Positions 23,335-33,845 of a stretch of DNA of 64,000 nt are shown here, one piece after another. Source of the DNA: Mesostigma viride (taxonomy: Eukaryota > Streptophyta > Mesostigmatophyceae > Mesostigmatales > Mesostigmataceae); the NCBI GenBank assembly GCA_009746045.1, contig RPFO01000213.1:8559814-8623813 (forward strand). Direction: 5' to 3'. The position numbers were made by a program, and so were the translations under genes. How positions within the stretch are numbered: the first letter of the stretch is position 1; each line of letters begins with the position of its first letter. The notes under the pieces are model-generated. The model did no database searches, was not told where the DNA came from, and saw only the letters and a program-made list of their open reading frames with translations.

Positions 23335-24650
23335 GTGCTCCCGTTGGGGAGTCACGGAGCACCGAAGTGCTTTTAATCCCTGTGTGCGCACAACAGGAGA
23401 AAGGGCAGAGACCCCCAGTCTCCTTCATGCCAAAGGCATGCCACAGCTGCATGCGGGCACGCTAGCTAAACGGACACGCTAACGATCCGGCAGTCTGTGG
23501 GTGCAATAAGACCCATGTAGGAATATCATAACAAGGAGCGTGGGCAAGTAATCTGATCGAAGCCAAGACGTAGCATGGCTGTACAAGGACTAAGCTAAGG
23601 CTATGGCTGGTTGTGTACCGTGCGTTAGCGGTGCACGTGACTAGGTAAGGTGGCACAACTAGGCAAATATTCTAGGCATGGCTGCCATGGCGGCAGTGCG
23701 ACTACCAATGAAGTCAAGCTAGTAGGGCTACAAGCTATTCTAGCCCACTGGGGGCGTCCACATCTTGTGGTTGATCATCAGGTCCCCGCCCCTCCAGTAT
23801 ACCTTGGGCTTCTGGGATCCTGCTAACCTGCTTGTGGCGGATCGAGGTATTCAGGCCACAGGTCACGTCGCTGCTGCTGGTGAGCGGGGGTCTGACAGGT
23901 CGTCGTCCAGCGTCCAGGTGAGGTCGTGCATGCAACCGCTTGCGACGAGAGAGGAACCGCTGCTCAGTGTCCTCACGGGAGGGGAAGGTGAGCAGGACTG
24001 GTGGGGGAGCCGCCTTGTCCCGTGAGTGGGGAAGGCGGTGGCACCCACGCAGTTCTACCTCACCTACCAGGCCCATGAGGGTAAGGAGCTGGTCCTTGAG
24101 CTCGTCGGCAAGGGAGGTTGACGTCTCACCTGGCTTCTGGGGGAAGCGACGCAGCACGGCACCCGGCAGTCGCGGCGGGCGCGATCGGTGGCCTCCCGTT
24201 GTTGAGCCTGGCGAAGGTCTTCAAGCTCCTGGAGCTTCGTAGCGATGGCGTCGGTGGTACGAGGCGGTCACTGTCCGCAGCAGGTCCGCATAGGAGAGGG
24301 GCGGGAGGTCACCAGCATCCAGCCGGGGTGGCTGGGATGCGATGGTGGCCGTCTGCTCCGCTATCTTTGGGACCTGTGAGGCAAGGGCCTCGGTGTGCAT
24401 GGGCGGTGCATGATGGCTTCAAGCTTCTTCATGAGCACGCCGCACTTGCCCATCTTGTTAAGGTGAGAGACAAGTGCAGCGTGCGTCTCAGATGCCTGCG
24501 CCGCGGTGTGCAGCGTCGTGAACTGGGGCTGGAGCTTGTGGACGACCTTGGTTTCCACATTGGAGATCGACCCGGGCCTCCACCGTGTTGATTGAGCGTC
24601 GTGTTTCATATGCTCAGGGCTATGTGTCAACATATGCTCCCCCCAAGCGG
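23335..24650 (-). mobile_element. Diverged ORF1-type non-LTR fragment, copy E
   Basis: The minus-strand frame at 23,735-24,157 contains PGETSTSLADELKDQLL, VELRGCHRLPHSRDKA and VLLTFPSREDTEQRFL, which parallels the C-terminal half of the ORF1 in copies C and D at low identity. Upstream, at 24,361-24,633, lies a helical stretch with a frame change. The 3' end is the tail at 23,250-23,440. It represents a second, more decayed subfamily sitting between the two inverted copies. Confidence 0.65.
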
Positions 24651-24664
24651 AAGGGGCACTTTGC

Positions 24665-26670
24665 TGAGTACAATTAATTAATTAATTAATTAGGAACATC
24701 ACTCCGTTGGGAGTCAATGTAGCACATATCCCTGAGAAGGGGCCATATGGCTTTTAATACATTCTAGGCTACTCCCTGCAAGGGTGGGAATGTAAGCGAC
24801 CCTGGCTCTAGGTGCACCAACGGGAGCACGAGTCTAATTAATTAATTAATTAGGTGCACTAAGGCACCTGCACCCTCATATAATCTTCACACTATGCCCA
24901 GCTAAGGGGGAGTATGTTATGTGGGGGAAGATCATCATGGCTATACAAGAGCTAGGACATGGCTTCTCTACAGAGAGCATCTCTCTGCATGGCACAGCAT
25001 GGCGAAATTCTTAATGCAACATCCATGGGGGTCCCGTTATAGGCATAGCTTGGCTAAGTTCTGTAGGCAACATCCATTGGGGCCATTATGGGCGCACATG
25101 CGCGTGGGCCACATGCTAGGCTAAGCCTGACTAATCTACACTACTGGTATGAATTCCCTAGTCTGAGGTGGCAGGAGGGGGCCGGCCAGGGCTTGTGGTC
25201 AACGTGGATGACCGCCCGGCCCTCCAGTATACCGGCTTCCCCCCTGCGCTTTGCCGGAGCTGAAGGTAGCCGGTAGGTCGGCCATAGCTCGCGTCGCCGC
25301 TGTTGCTGGGCCAGGGTCACTTGAGTCGTCGTCCAGCGTGAAGCGAGTCCTCGAGAGCTTCTTGCGGCATTTAAGGAACGACAGCTTGTCCGCCATGTAC
25401 TTAAAGGTGAGGAGCACGGGTGCCGGGCCGGGCCAGCCTTCCCCCGCGCGCGGGGGAGGCGGACAGCCGACATGTCCAGCTCACCAGTGAGTAGCATGGG
25501 GGCAAAAATGTCGCACTTAAATTATGCCGCAAGAAGGCTCGTGGAGGTCTCACCTGCCAGCTGATCGAAGTGCTTCGGACGATGACATTGTGGCTGCGCC
25601 CGGCGATGTCGGCTTCCTCGCGAAGGTCGAGGGCTTGTTGCTTGAGTTGTGCCGAGATCATGGTGGAGGTGGTGGAGGTGGTGTGCTGCTTAAGCAAGTC
25701 CGCCCAGCTGGAGGGAGCATCGCCGGCCGAGCCAGCAGGCGCCGGCTGGGCGGCGATGTCCTTCACCGCCTGGGCGGTGAGGCCGGCGGTGTCAGTGCAA
25801 GCTCTCAAGGGCGTTGGCGGTGGCTTGAAGGCGTTGGTCGAGGTCGAGGAGCTGGGCTTTGATGTCGGCAGTGGAGGCGGAAATGGCAGTGGAGGTGGAG
25901 GCGGCGGCGGTGGAAATGTGAGGAAGTTCAGCAGTCAGCGTGCCGCCGATTGCTGCTATGTCGGCAGCAAGGGGGGTCACGTGTTGCTGAAAGGCTTCCG
26001 TGAGGATGGAGCGGAGGGTGGGGACGGAAAGGGATGGAGCCCAGATCTCGCCGTCAGAGCGCTGGAGAAGGGAGTTGAGGATGGCGTGCTGGAGATGGGG
26101 GCGGTAGGACAGCTGGTAGATGTTGCCCCAGCGGCTGCCGTCCGGGGCGAGGAGGCGATTGATGGAGTGGAGATGGAGGCACAGGTCGTAAAGCGAAGCG
26201 TAATCCCCGAAGAAGATGCAGCGCATAGCATCGGTCGGAGAAATGGTGGCCCAGTCGTAATCTGCGACCTTGAAAGGCCGGGGCCGAAAGCTCGGTTCTG
26301 GGGGGCGTGAAGACCCTCCTGTGTCGTCGGCTGGGCGGGTGCGCTTGGGGTCAGGCGATGCAGATATGGCGAGGCGTTAAGCCCGGGGGGTTGCTGGACG
26401 ACCACCACTGCACGACTAGTGTCATCGCCGCCTGCCGGACCTGATGGCGAAGCTGCAGCCGGAGCTGCAGACGTATTTTCATTGCCGAGCGCAGCCGCCA
26501 GGCTGCGTTGCGTCGAGGCGCGTTTGTTCGCCATATATTGCGTTTTAGATTCGGAAAATTATATCAGCATGTGCGTCTTAGAAAGACGAAGCGATAGTGA
26601 TATTCACGGCTGAATTCGGTGCTCAAATGTGAAAGTTATGAGCTCCAAGAGCCATGGCTACCTCGTGGCC
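24665..26670 (-). mobile_element. ORF1-only L1-like element, copy D (inverted)
   Basis: This is the reverse-complement counterpart of copy C: the leader at 26,535-26,660, the ORF and the 3' UTR down to about 24,905 all match. The 3' UTR has received an extra (TTAA)n-containing insertion at about 24,815-24,855. The tail is (AATT)n near 24,671-24,692. Confidence 0.75.
25141..26534 (-). pseudogene. L1-type ORF1 protein, multiply frameshifted copy
   Basis: It starts at the ATG at 26534 with the same N-terminus as copy C (MANKRASTQRSL). The frame breaks several times (pieces 26,534-25,977; 26,226-25,792; 25,808-25,401; 25,417-25,199). The segment DKLSFLKCRKKLSRTRF is intact here where copy C has a deletion, so the two copies carry different inactivating changes. 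Confidence 0.7.
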
Positions 26671-27160
26671 AGATTTGGCTTTTTTTTACTACCTACTACA
26701 CAGGTCGCCATGTTACTACCTACTACTATACAGGCTGAGTAGAATAGGTAGGGTTTTCTAGATTAGATTAGCTTAGAGTTAGATTAGTTCGGTTTCGCGG
26801 CTTTGTCCCCCCTCCATCCATCCACGGGAATATGAGCTACATGATCTCTTTTTTTAATATGCTCCCCACGGAGCTGTGTTCTTAATTAGTTTATTAATTA
26901 AGTTTCCCAATCGAATCCGCCAAAGTCTTTAGTTAAAATCTTTTCTAGAACCTGAGTAGAGACTTGGCCAGACTAGTGAGAAGTTTGCCCACCACGCAGA
27001 AGCATGCCATGCCATGCGCTCCTCGTCAATCACACATGATTCCTTGAAATTCCTAAACGGCGTTGCATGCCTTGCACGGCGCCGATCCCGCGTCTGCCAA
27101 GCACCATGTCAGCACATTCAGCTCTAGCGCCGGCCATCCAATATACATGGATCCCATCGC
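26671..27160. other. Intergenic, no gene recognised
   Basis: AT-rich remnants of retroelement tails (TTAATTAA near 26,883-26,905), then unique sequence forming the 3' flank of the PsbP-domain gene. Confidence 0.35.
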
Positions 27161-27167
27161 TAGCGGT

Positions 27168-27602
27168 CTAGTAGCCCGACCACCCAGTGCCTGCGACACC
27201 CGTGACCGTGAACGAATCCACAATCTCCTTGAGCACGGGAACATCAGCCTTGGGCCCCGTCGCAGTGCACGCAAACAACTTTGATCCAACGGTCGTCACC
27301 GAGATGAGCCGTACGGGGTTGGCCACTAGCTGGTACTCGAGGTAGACGCGCCCGCCCTCATCCGTGCGGCTGCCCTGGATGACCTCGTCGGCCGTCTCCA
27401 GCTGCTCCTGCAGCGCCAGGTCGGACAGCGCCAGGATATTGAGCACGTTGTCCGCGTTCACCGTCATGTCCTGCAAGGGGGGGGGGGTGTAAGCATACAT
27501 AGAAATGGAGAGAGGATGCAGCAAGCCCGCACCAAAGTTGTCCGTGTTCACTGGCATGTCCTGAAATGGGGCGGGGGAAGGAGGGGGGGGCCACATGGTG
27601 TG

Positions 27603-27665
<63 letters not shown>

Positions 27666-30600
27666 GTCCAGGGGGTGTGCCGGGGGTGGGGTGGTGGAAG
27701 GCTGAGTCAGAGTTTCACTGGGGGGTGGCCGCGGGGGTATTGGGGTTTGCAGGGGTTAATGTTCGGGGTTTGCCGGGGTGGGGGTGGGGGTGGGGGAAGA
27801 GGGTGCCATGACATGCAGAAAGCGGGGATGGCCTCATAAATTGTATCAATGTTTTCCTGTGAAGGTCGTGGTAAGGCTAATGGCTAAGTATATCATGGTG
27901 TCGTGGGGCTTGCTTGTAGCAAGCATAGAAATGGAGAGTGGACGCAACAAGCCCGCACCACAGGCAGCACCCGACTCCGGGCGAGAGGCCGCGTATATAA
28001 AGCAAGGGGCGGGGGACCAAGGTTTAGGAAACGAGCAGGGGGGGACTCAAGGGTCGAAGGGAAAGGAAGGGGTTGTTGGGGAGCAAGCTGCAAGCGGAGA
28101 ATCCACATACATCCTCCAAGGGGTGACGTTGAAACGCGGTAGAATAGACACAAGTGGCGCGAATAAAAGGAACCGAAGCAAAAAAAAAGAAGGCAAAAAA
28201 TTGCGTGAGGAAACGTAGCAAAAAATAAGAGAAGTATCACACCCGGGGGACCTAAACCCTCCTTGCAAAACAACAAGGCATGAACAACCAAGAGCCCTGC
28301 CATGGGCTGCAGCGGTGCCAGCAAGGACCTGCCACACCAGGCCCGCAGTACCAGGCAAGCACAAGTGTTGACTTTCGAAAGCGGTAGGAAGACCACACGC
28401 CATTTTGCTGGGCCCGGCCTCACCAGTGGCTTGCACGTCTCCTTGTTACAAGCTCAAAGCCACTTTTTCTTTGTGCGGCCAGGACAAGGTGCTCTAAAAA
28501 GTCCAACGCTAGGATCATGAAAGGAAAGCATGTGACTCCTTTCGTGATTGATATATCAAGTAACGTGCGTGTTTGCAACTTGCCCGTTGAAACTCTACGG
28601 CGGAGCCAATTTTCGGAAGAACCTCACCCTTATGCTTGCAAATTCGGGACAAATTCCGTGGATGTATGTATGTATGTATGTATGGATGTATGTATTGACG
28701 GATTTTTATCCCCTATTCCTATGTTTTCTCACGTGTACGGCCTTATAAGCTTCGCCAATTCTGGCGAACCTAACGGTTCTTCCGAAAATTGGCTCCGCCT
28801 GATAATAGCTGTCTCCTTGATATAGTATAATATATTCCTTCTATAGAGCTTCAACCCCCACCACCCATACACACGCACCTGCCCCTTGCCCCGCCAGTTA
28901 CTAGATTCACGCACCTGCCCCTTGCGCAGGCCTGCTCCCCCCGCGGACGTGTCAAAGATGTTGACGGTGACCGCCTCGTTGCGCGCACCCTTGTTGTAGA
29001 TGACCACGTCCACTCCCATGTCCCCACGCTCAATCTTGCTGGCCGCGCGCTTAGTCCAGGTGGTCGGGTACCGGAGCGTGTACGCGCCCGACTGGGTGTC
29101 GTCCGCATAGCCCCTGCGGGGTGTCCGGGGGTGGGGTGGGGTGGGCCAAGAGGACGTGGGTGGGGGGCGAGGGTCAAGGGGACGTGGGGCAAGTGGGTGG
29201 GTGAGTGAGTGAGTGAGTGAGTGAGTGAGTGAGTGAGTGAGTGAGTGAGTGAGTGAGTGAGTGAGTGAGTGAGTGAGTGAGTGAGTGAGTGAGTGAGTGA
29301 GTGAGTGAGTGAGTGAGTGAGTGAGTGAGTGAGTGAGTGAGTGAGTGAGTGAGTGAGTGAGTGAGTGAGTGAGTGAGTGAGTGAGTGAGTGAGTGAGTGA
29401 GTGAGTGAGTGAGTAAGTGACGGAGGGAGGGAGGGGAGGGAGGGAGGGAGGGAGGGAGGGAGGGAGGGAGGGAGGGAGGGAGGGAGGGAGGGAGGGAGGG
29501 AGGGAGGGAGGGAGGGAGGGAGGGAGGGAGGGAGGGAGGGAGGAGGGAGGGAGGGAGGGAGGGAGGGAGGGAGGGAGGGAGGGAGGGAGGGAGGGAGGGA
29601 GGGAGGGAGGGAGGGAGGGAGCGAGTAAGTACATGCGTGCCCTGCGTATAGCATGTAACCGACTACTAAGCTAGTCTCATTCACTAGTGGGCTAAAATGG
29701 GAACAAATCGTCTGTATCGTGCCCCAGCCATGCAAACAAGGGGATTGGGGCAAGAAGGCATGCTGCCAGTCTATTCTCACGCAATCCAATCCGTTAAAAT
29801 AGGGTTCGCCGGACGAAGCATTAGGATGACGTGCGGGGAAGCGGGGAGCCGGCAATCACAGGCCCAGATGTAGGGCGCTGATGGAAATGAATTCTTGATA
29901 CTCATGCAGGAAGAGGTATTTGGCAGACATCCACAAGGACGGCACTCATGCTGCATAACCTGGAACTTAAAGATTTGTGGGCACGGCCCTCTCTAGCTTC
30001 ACCTATGTACAGAGTAATCAATGATGGCATCGTCAACGGTGGCAGCATCTATGCTATAGATGTAAGGAAACCTCGACAAGGCGCATGCTAGCGGGCGCAA
30101 GGGGTCATTGATGAAGCGCATGCGCATGAACGGGATCACCAGTAGTGGCGTCAAGTGCTTCAAAATGATGTCCGATGGATAATCAGCCCCGGGTGCCGTG
30201 AGAGAAGATCGTGGCGTTGGCCAGATCATAGCCTTGTTTGAATCAGCAGCCTAGTCCAACCAGGGGGGGGGGGGGGGGGGGGGGGGGAAATGATCAGGCA
30301 ACCGCTTGGCCTGGAGTGAGGGGGAGGGGGTCAGTGTGTCGGAAGTTGATCTGCATCTATCTGAAAATACAAGGTTTCGTGATCGTTTTATACTGCAGGT
30401 GTCGCTTATCTACAGCAGGTGCCGCGAGAAACCTTTTTTTAATCCTTTGTGTTGCGGTGTTGGTGATGGCGTATTAAAAAAAAAACGCCAAGGGAACGGG
30501 CCTGCTGGAAAGGAGGAATTCTAAAAAACTGTCGAAATCATTCGCACATCGTACCTTGTGTTGTCATTCTGACGCGGTGCCGCCGGGGGCGTGAATTATG

Positions 30601-31060
30601 CCATTGAGGAGACCACGGTGCACCAGTAGACGTAGCCAGGCATGCAATTGTAGGAATTCCAAAATTTCTCAGGAAAAAGCCCACGCAGCGATAGAGATAC
30701 AACAGCGTACTAAAATTTTCGACGCAGCAACGTATGCAGAAGCCATGAACGAAATCGACTCACCAGGTAGCACAAAGGGCAGCTGGCTTTCCCGTAGTAG
30801 ATGTCAAAATCCGCTGCAGAAGCAGGGCCTTGTCCAGCCAAAAGTGCAGCTGACAAGGCGAGCGCAATACCGCTGCGGGCAAGGTCAAACTTGGGAGCCT
30901 GATCGGAGTTACCTAGCGCACGCACTGGCGCGGGCTTAAGGCTATCTTTCACTTTTGGCACCACTGCACGGGGTTTAGTCAAGGGACTAGAAAACCGGTT
31001 GAGACCGCGCAGGGGGACCAGATGGGCTGAGGCCTGTGAAACCGAGATGGAGGCAGCCAT
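27168..31060 (-). CDS. PsbP-domain thylakoid lumen protein (4 proposed exons)
   Basis: Proposed coding exons are 31060-30764, 30568-30555 (a 14-base microexon), 29113-28915 and 27470-27168. All borders are GT-AG, phases are compatible, and the total is 270 residues. Exon 1 gives a Ser/Pro/Lys-rich plastid transit sequence, then a hydrophobic thylakoid-transfer segment ending in an A-X-A site (PASAAD), so the mature protein should sit in the thylakoid lumen. The later exons give GYADDTQSGAYTLRYPTTW, VTVNIFDTS, then YLEYQL, LISVTTVGSKLFACTATG and EIVDSFTV, the strand order of the PsbP fold. PsbP-like proteins assist photosystem II or NDH assembly; which subgroup this is cannot be told. The microexon is needed only to keep phase and is the least certain part. 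Introns carry large satellites. Confidence 0.75.
27605..27665. repeat. (GT)n microsatellite in PsbP intron
   Basis: About 30 dinucleotide units within the last intron of the PsbP-domain gene, followed by G-rich sequence to 27,800. Confidence 0.97.
28599..28799. mobile_element. 201-bp MITE-like element with 25-bp inverted ends
   Basis: 28599-28623 and 28775-28799 are perfect inverted repeats of 25 bases beginning GGCGGAGCCAATTTTCGG. The interior holds an ATGT-type microsatellite. It lies in the PsbP-domain gene intron. No convincing target duplication is visible, so the superfamily is open. Confidence 0.75.
29201..29622. repeat. Compound (GAGT)n-(GGGA)n microsatellite
   Basis: About 215 bases of GAGT units, a short junction at 29,415-29,423, then about 200 bases of GGGA units, in an intron of the PsbP-domain gene. 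In the mRNA sense the strand is C/T-rich. Confidence 0.97.
30263..30287. repeat. Poly-G run of 25
   Basis: Homopolymer in the first intron of the PsbP-domain gene (poly-C in the transcript sense). Confidence 0.95.
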
Positions 31061-32876
31061 TGTTTATCCCTTTACTTGCTACAATTCCTGGGGACGACTG
31101 CAACGGCTCGAGGCTGCCCACGAAATCAGTGAAAACCTCACTGCCGAATTACTCTCACTCAAGTTTTGCACTCAGTCGAGGAGCCAGGATACTGACACGT
31201 TAGATCACGTTCCGAGATAATACCATAGTGGATATGGCTGATTGGCAGTGCCGGATTGTCGGTGGTCGGGAATGACGTGCCCTGAGGGCATCTTCCGGTA
31301 TCTCCCTGAAACTTTTCAGGATCCTTTCCTGGGTCCTATTTGTCTGCGCGGCACGCCTCTCCTCGCCAGATGCAGTCTGCTCACTAGGGTTGTACCGAAT
31401 AGCGTTTTGGCTTGCCGAATCGGATACTCGGACCAGGGGGGTGCCCCGAACCCGATGCCGAATATATTTGGAGCCTCCCGATACCGATACCGAATATGTT
31501 CGGAGCTGAAGGGCCCTTCCCGAATCGAACACCGAATAGTTCTCCGAACTATTCGGACGCCGATCGAATAATGACGACAGTAGCTACTATAACGTATTAG
31601 GTAGACAACTTGTCCCCTTCTAGTAACTACGATTTAGCCCATCGCAAAAGTTTGGCGAACCGTGAGGCCCGAAAAGTGGCCCGTACGAAAACCGCGAGCG
31701 CAGGGCGGCCGATAGTCAGGGCGATCCGGGGATCCGCGGTGGCGCCCAATCGGAGCAGTTGCCCGAAAAGTGGCAAACTAGGGAGATCGACTGTCACAAA
31801 GTCTGAACGGGGTCTGAAACGGCAGTTACGTCCAGATCCGGTTCAGCACTTTTGCGGGCAGGTGGGAGGCCAGCCAATGGCCGCGGCCAGATAAAAATAC
31901 GGAACCCGGCACGATGTCGGCTTGTTGTGAGCCCCGTCAAACTGTTGCGCGAAGCATCTCTAACGAAACAAACCGTCACTTACGGCGATCAACTGCGGCT
32001 ACTGGGCCCATCCTTAGGCCGAAAGCGCGCCGTTCTCAAATTTCGTAGCGTTCAGTGCGGCAAGTCGACGGAACGTCCAGAAAATGTGAAGAAGCCGTAA
32101 TATTTTGGGCGTTACGGCAGATTTACAGTCCGCATTTCGTTCAGAGACCGTCAAACGTAGGGCTTCCGTAGCAGTTTTCGATTCAGACCGAAATTGAAGT
32201 CTGAACGTGATCTGACCATGAATTCTAGATGAAGAGTGCACGCAAAAAACGTGGCCTGAAATCGTGGCCACTACAGACTCTGCTGCATAATTGCCCATGG
32301 CGTGGGATTCAACTAATTGAGGCGTGCCTGTATTTCATGATGTGTATACAGTAGCATTTTATGCTTATATATTGGTCGATAGATGAAAAATGGTGCCAAG
32401 GCCCCCCACATGGTGCCAACATAGGGATATTACTGTAGCGTGTAAAGTGAATTCGTAGACGTAAATGTCGAGACAGTGATCGGAAGAGTTCAGAGCGAAG
32501 AGAAAGTCGTTAGTGACTCATGCACTGACGTGCGAAATATTAGTATCGTGATAGCGTCCGTTTTGTTCGGAACGGCGACGAGACGGATCGTTCGGTGCTG
32601 AACAGGCTTTCAAGCCGCAGCATTTCTGGGAATTGTGCCAGGCTGGCCTGTGGGCAGTGGCAAGCCTACGACCAAGTCGCGCAAGCTAAATTAGCTAGCA
32701 GGCGATGGCGGAAATTCGTGGTTGGAAATTGGGGTTGACGAATGCATCGCCTTGGTTTTAATACGCAAAGGTTTGATTTTTCGACGCGGACGTACCAATC
32801 AACGAAGTGGGTGGCCATATTGGGATTCGTATGACACCTGGTTGCATGACCTGATGACTTGATCAGCTAGGGAACC
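31061..32876. other. Intergenic between divergent genes
   Basis: No gene was found between the start of the PsbP-domain gene and the start of the large plus-strand gene. A cluster of CCGAAT/ATTCGG motifs in both orientations lies at 31,395-31,570 and resembles a decayed inverted-repeat element. Promoters of both genes must lie here, but I see no certain core element. Confidence 0.4.
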
Positions 32877-33845
32877 ATGGCGCTAGACTACGACGCAAGG
32901 ATGCCGGGTCTTTTGTGGACCGCCATCCTCGTGGCGCGCTTTCTGCATCTCGAAAGGGAGGATGGAGTGGCGTGCCTGAGGTTGGCGTTGTGGGCGGTAT
33001 GGTGGTTCTTCACCGAGCTGTTGTGCGTTGTTCGGCTCATCATTTACTACCCAGGTAGGCGCGGTGTTGTTCACAGGTTAGCACCTGCTTTGTTTGTCTT
33101 CTGCAGCTCAAGTTACGTTTATTTGGGGGGGGAGGAGGCATCACGAGTCATGTTTATCTTTTGCAGAAAGTGATGAAATGATGTTATTGTGTTTTTTCAC
33201 AATGCTGCTGGCCCTTTGGCATCCCACTTGCAGAGCTTATGGTGAAGCTACTTGTGCAACTTTTCATGAAGTTGGCCTATGGTAAGACGCTGTACAGGAA
33301 TTGTTTTGCATATCCGTTTCAAGTTGTTGTTGATTTTGGTATGAAGTCATTTTCTTGTGGCAGAACACATGTCTCTTTCTGGAAGGGCTGACAGCTGACA
33401 AGAGTTTGTTGTACATGTCTTTGCGGTGCATGTTTTGTTGTGTTTTCTCCTGAATCCACAAATGCAGCCGTGATGAGGCTACTGTGGAGGGTTTCGCGAG
33501 TGGTCTGTGCGATGGCAGGCGCGATGGCAGGCACACGGGAGTTCAGCAACATCATGGTTGTGGTTTCCATAGCGGCGATCGTGATTGTCGCTGAAATGGC
33601 CACTGTCGGCTACGATGGCATCGTTTTGGCTGTTTGCAAGCCAGGTGGGTGCAGTTGTTTTGGGACATAAATCCTGTGTTGGATAAGATAACTTTGATTT
33701 CAATGTTGAATGTTTCTACTAAATGACGTGTATGCTTGTGCGGACTGTCGCTGATGTGTGGGTCTTGCTGGCACCATGCAGATCTCCGTTTGGAACTGGG
33801 AGCCGTCGTGGCGACTGTTGGGTGGTATATCTTCCTTGGCTTCTG
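32877..33845 (+). CDS. Exons 1-4: hydrophobic N-terminal region
   Basis: Four short exons (phases 1,1,1,2) encode hydrophobic segments separated by basic residues: [61 protein letters not shown] and [16 protein letters not shown]. Four to five could span a membrane. Helitron transposases are not known to be membrane proteins, so this may be a separate or captured gene whose exons are now spliced in frame to the rest. Codon phases continue without break into exon 5. Confidence 0.45.

Noticed and set aside
28729-29855. Ser-Leu-Pro-Pro and Thr-His-Ser-Leu repeat proteins on the minus strand
   Set aside because: Artefacts of (GGGA)n and (GAGT)n; only the conserved PsbP segment at 28915-29113 is coding.
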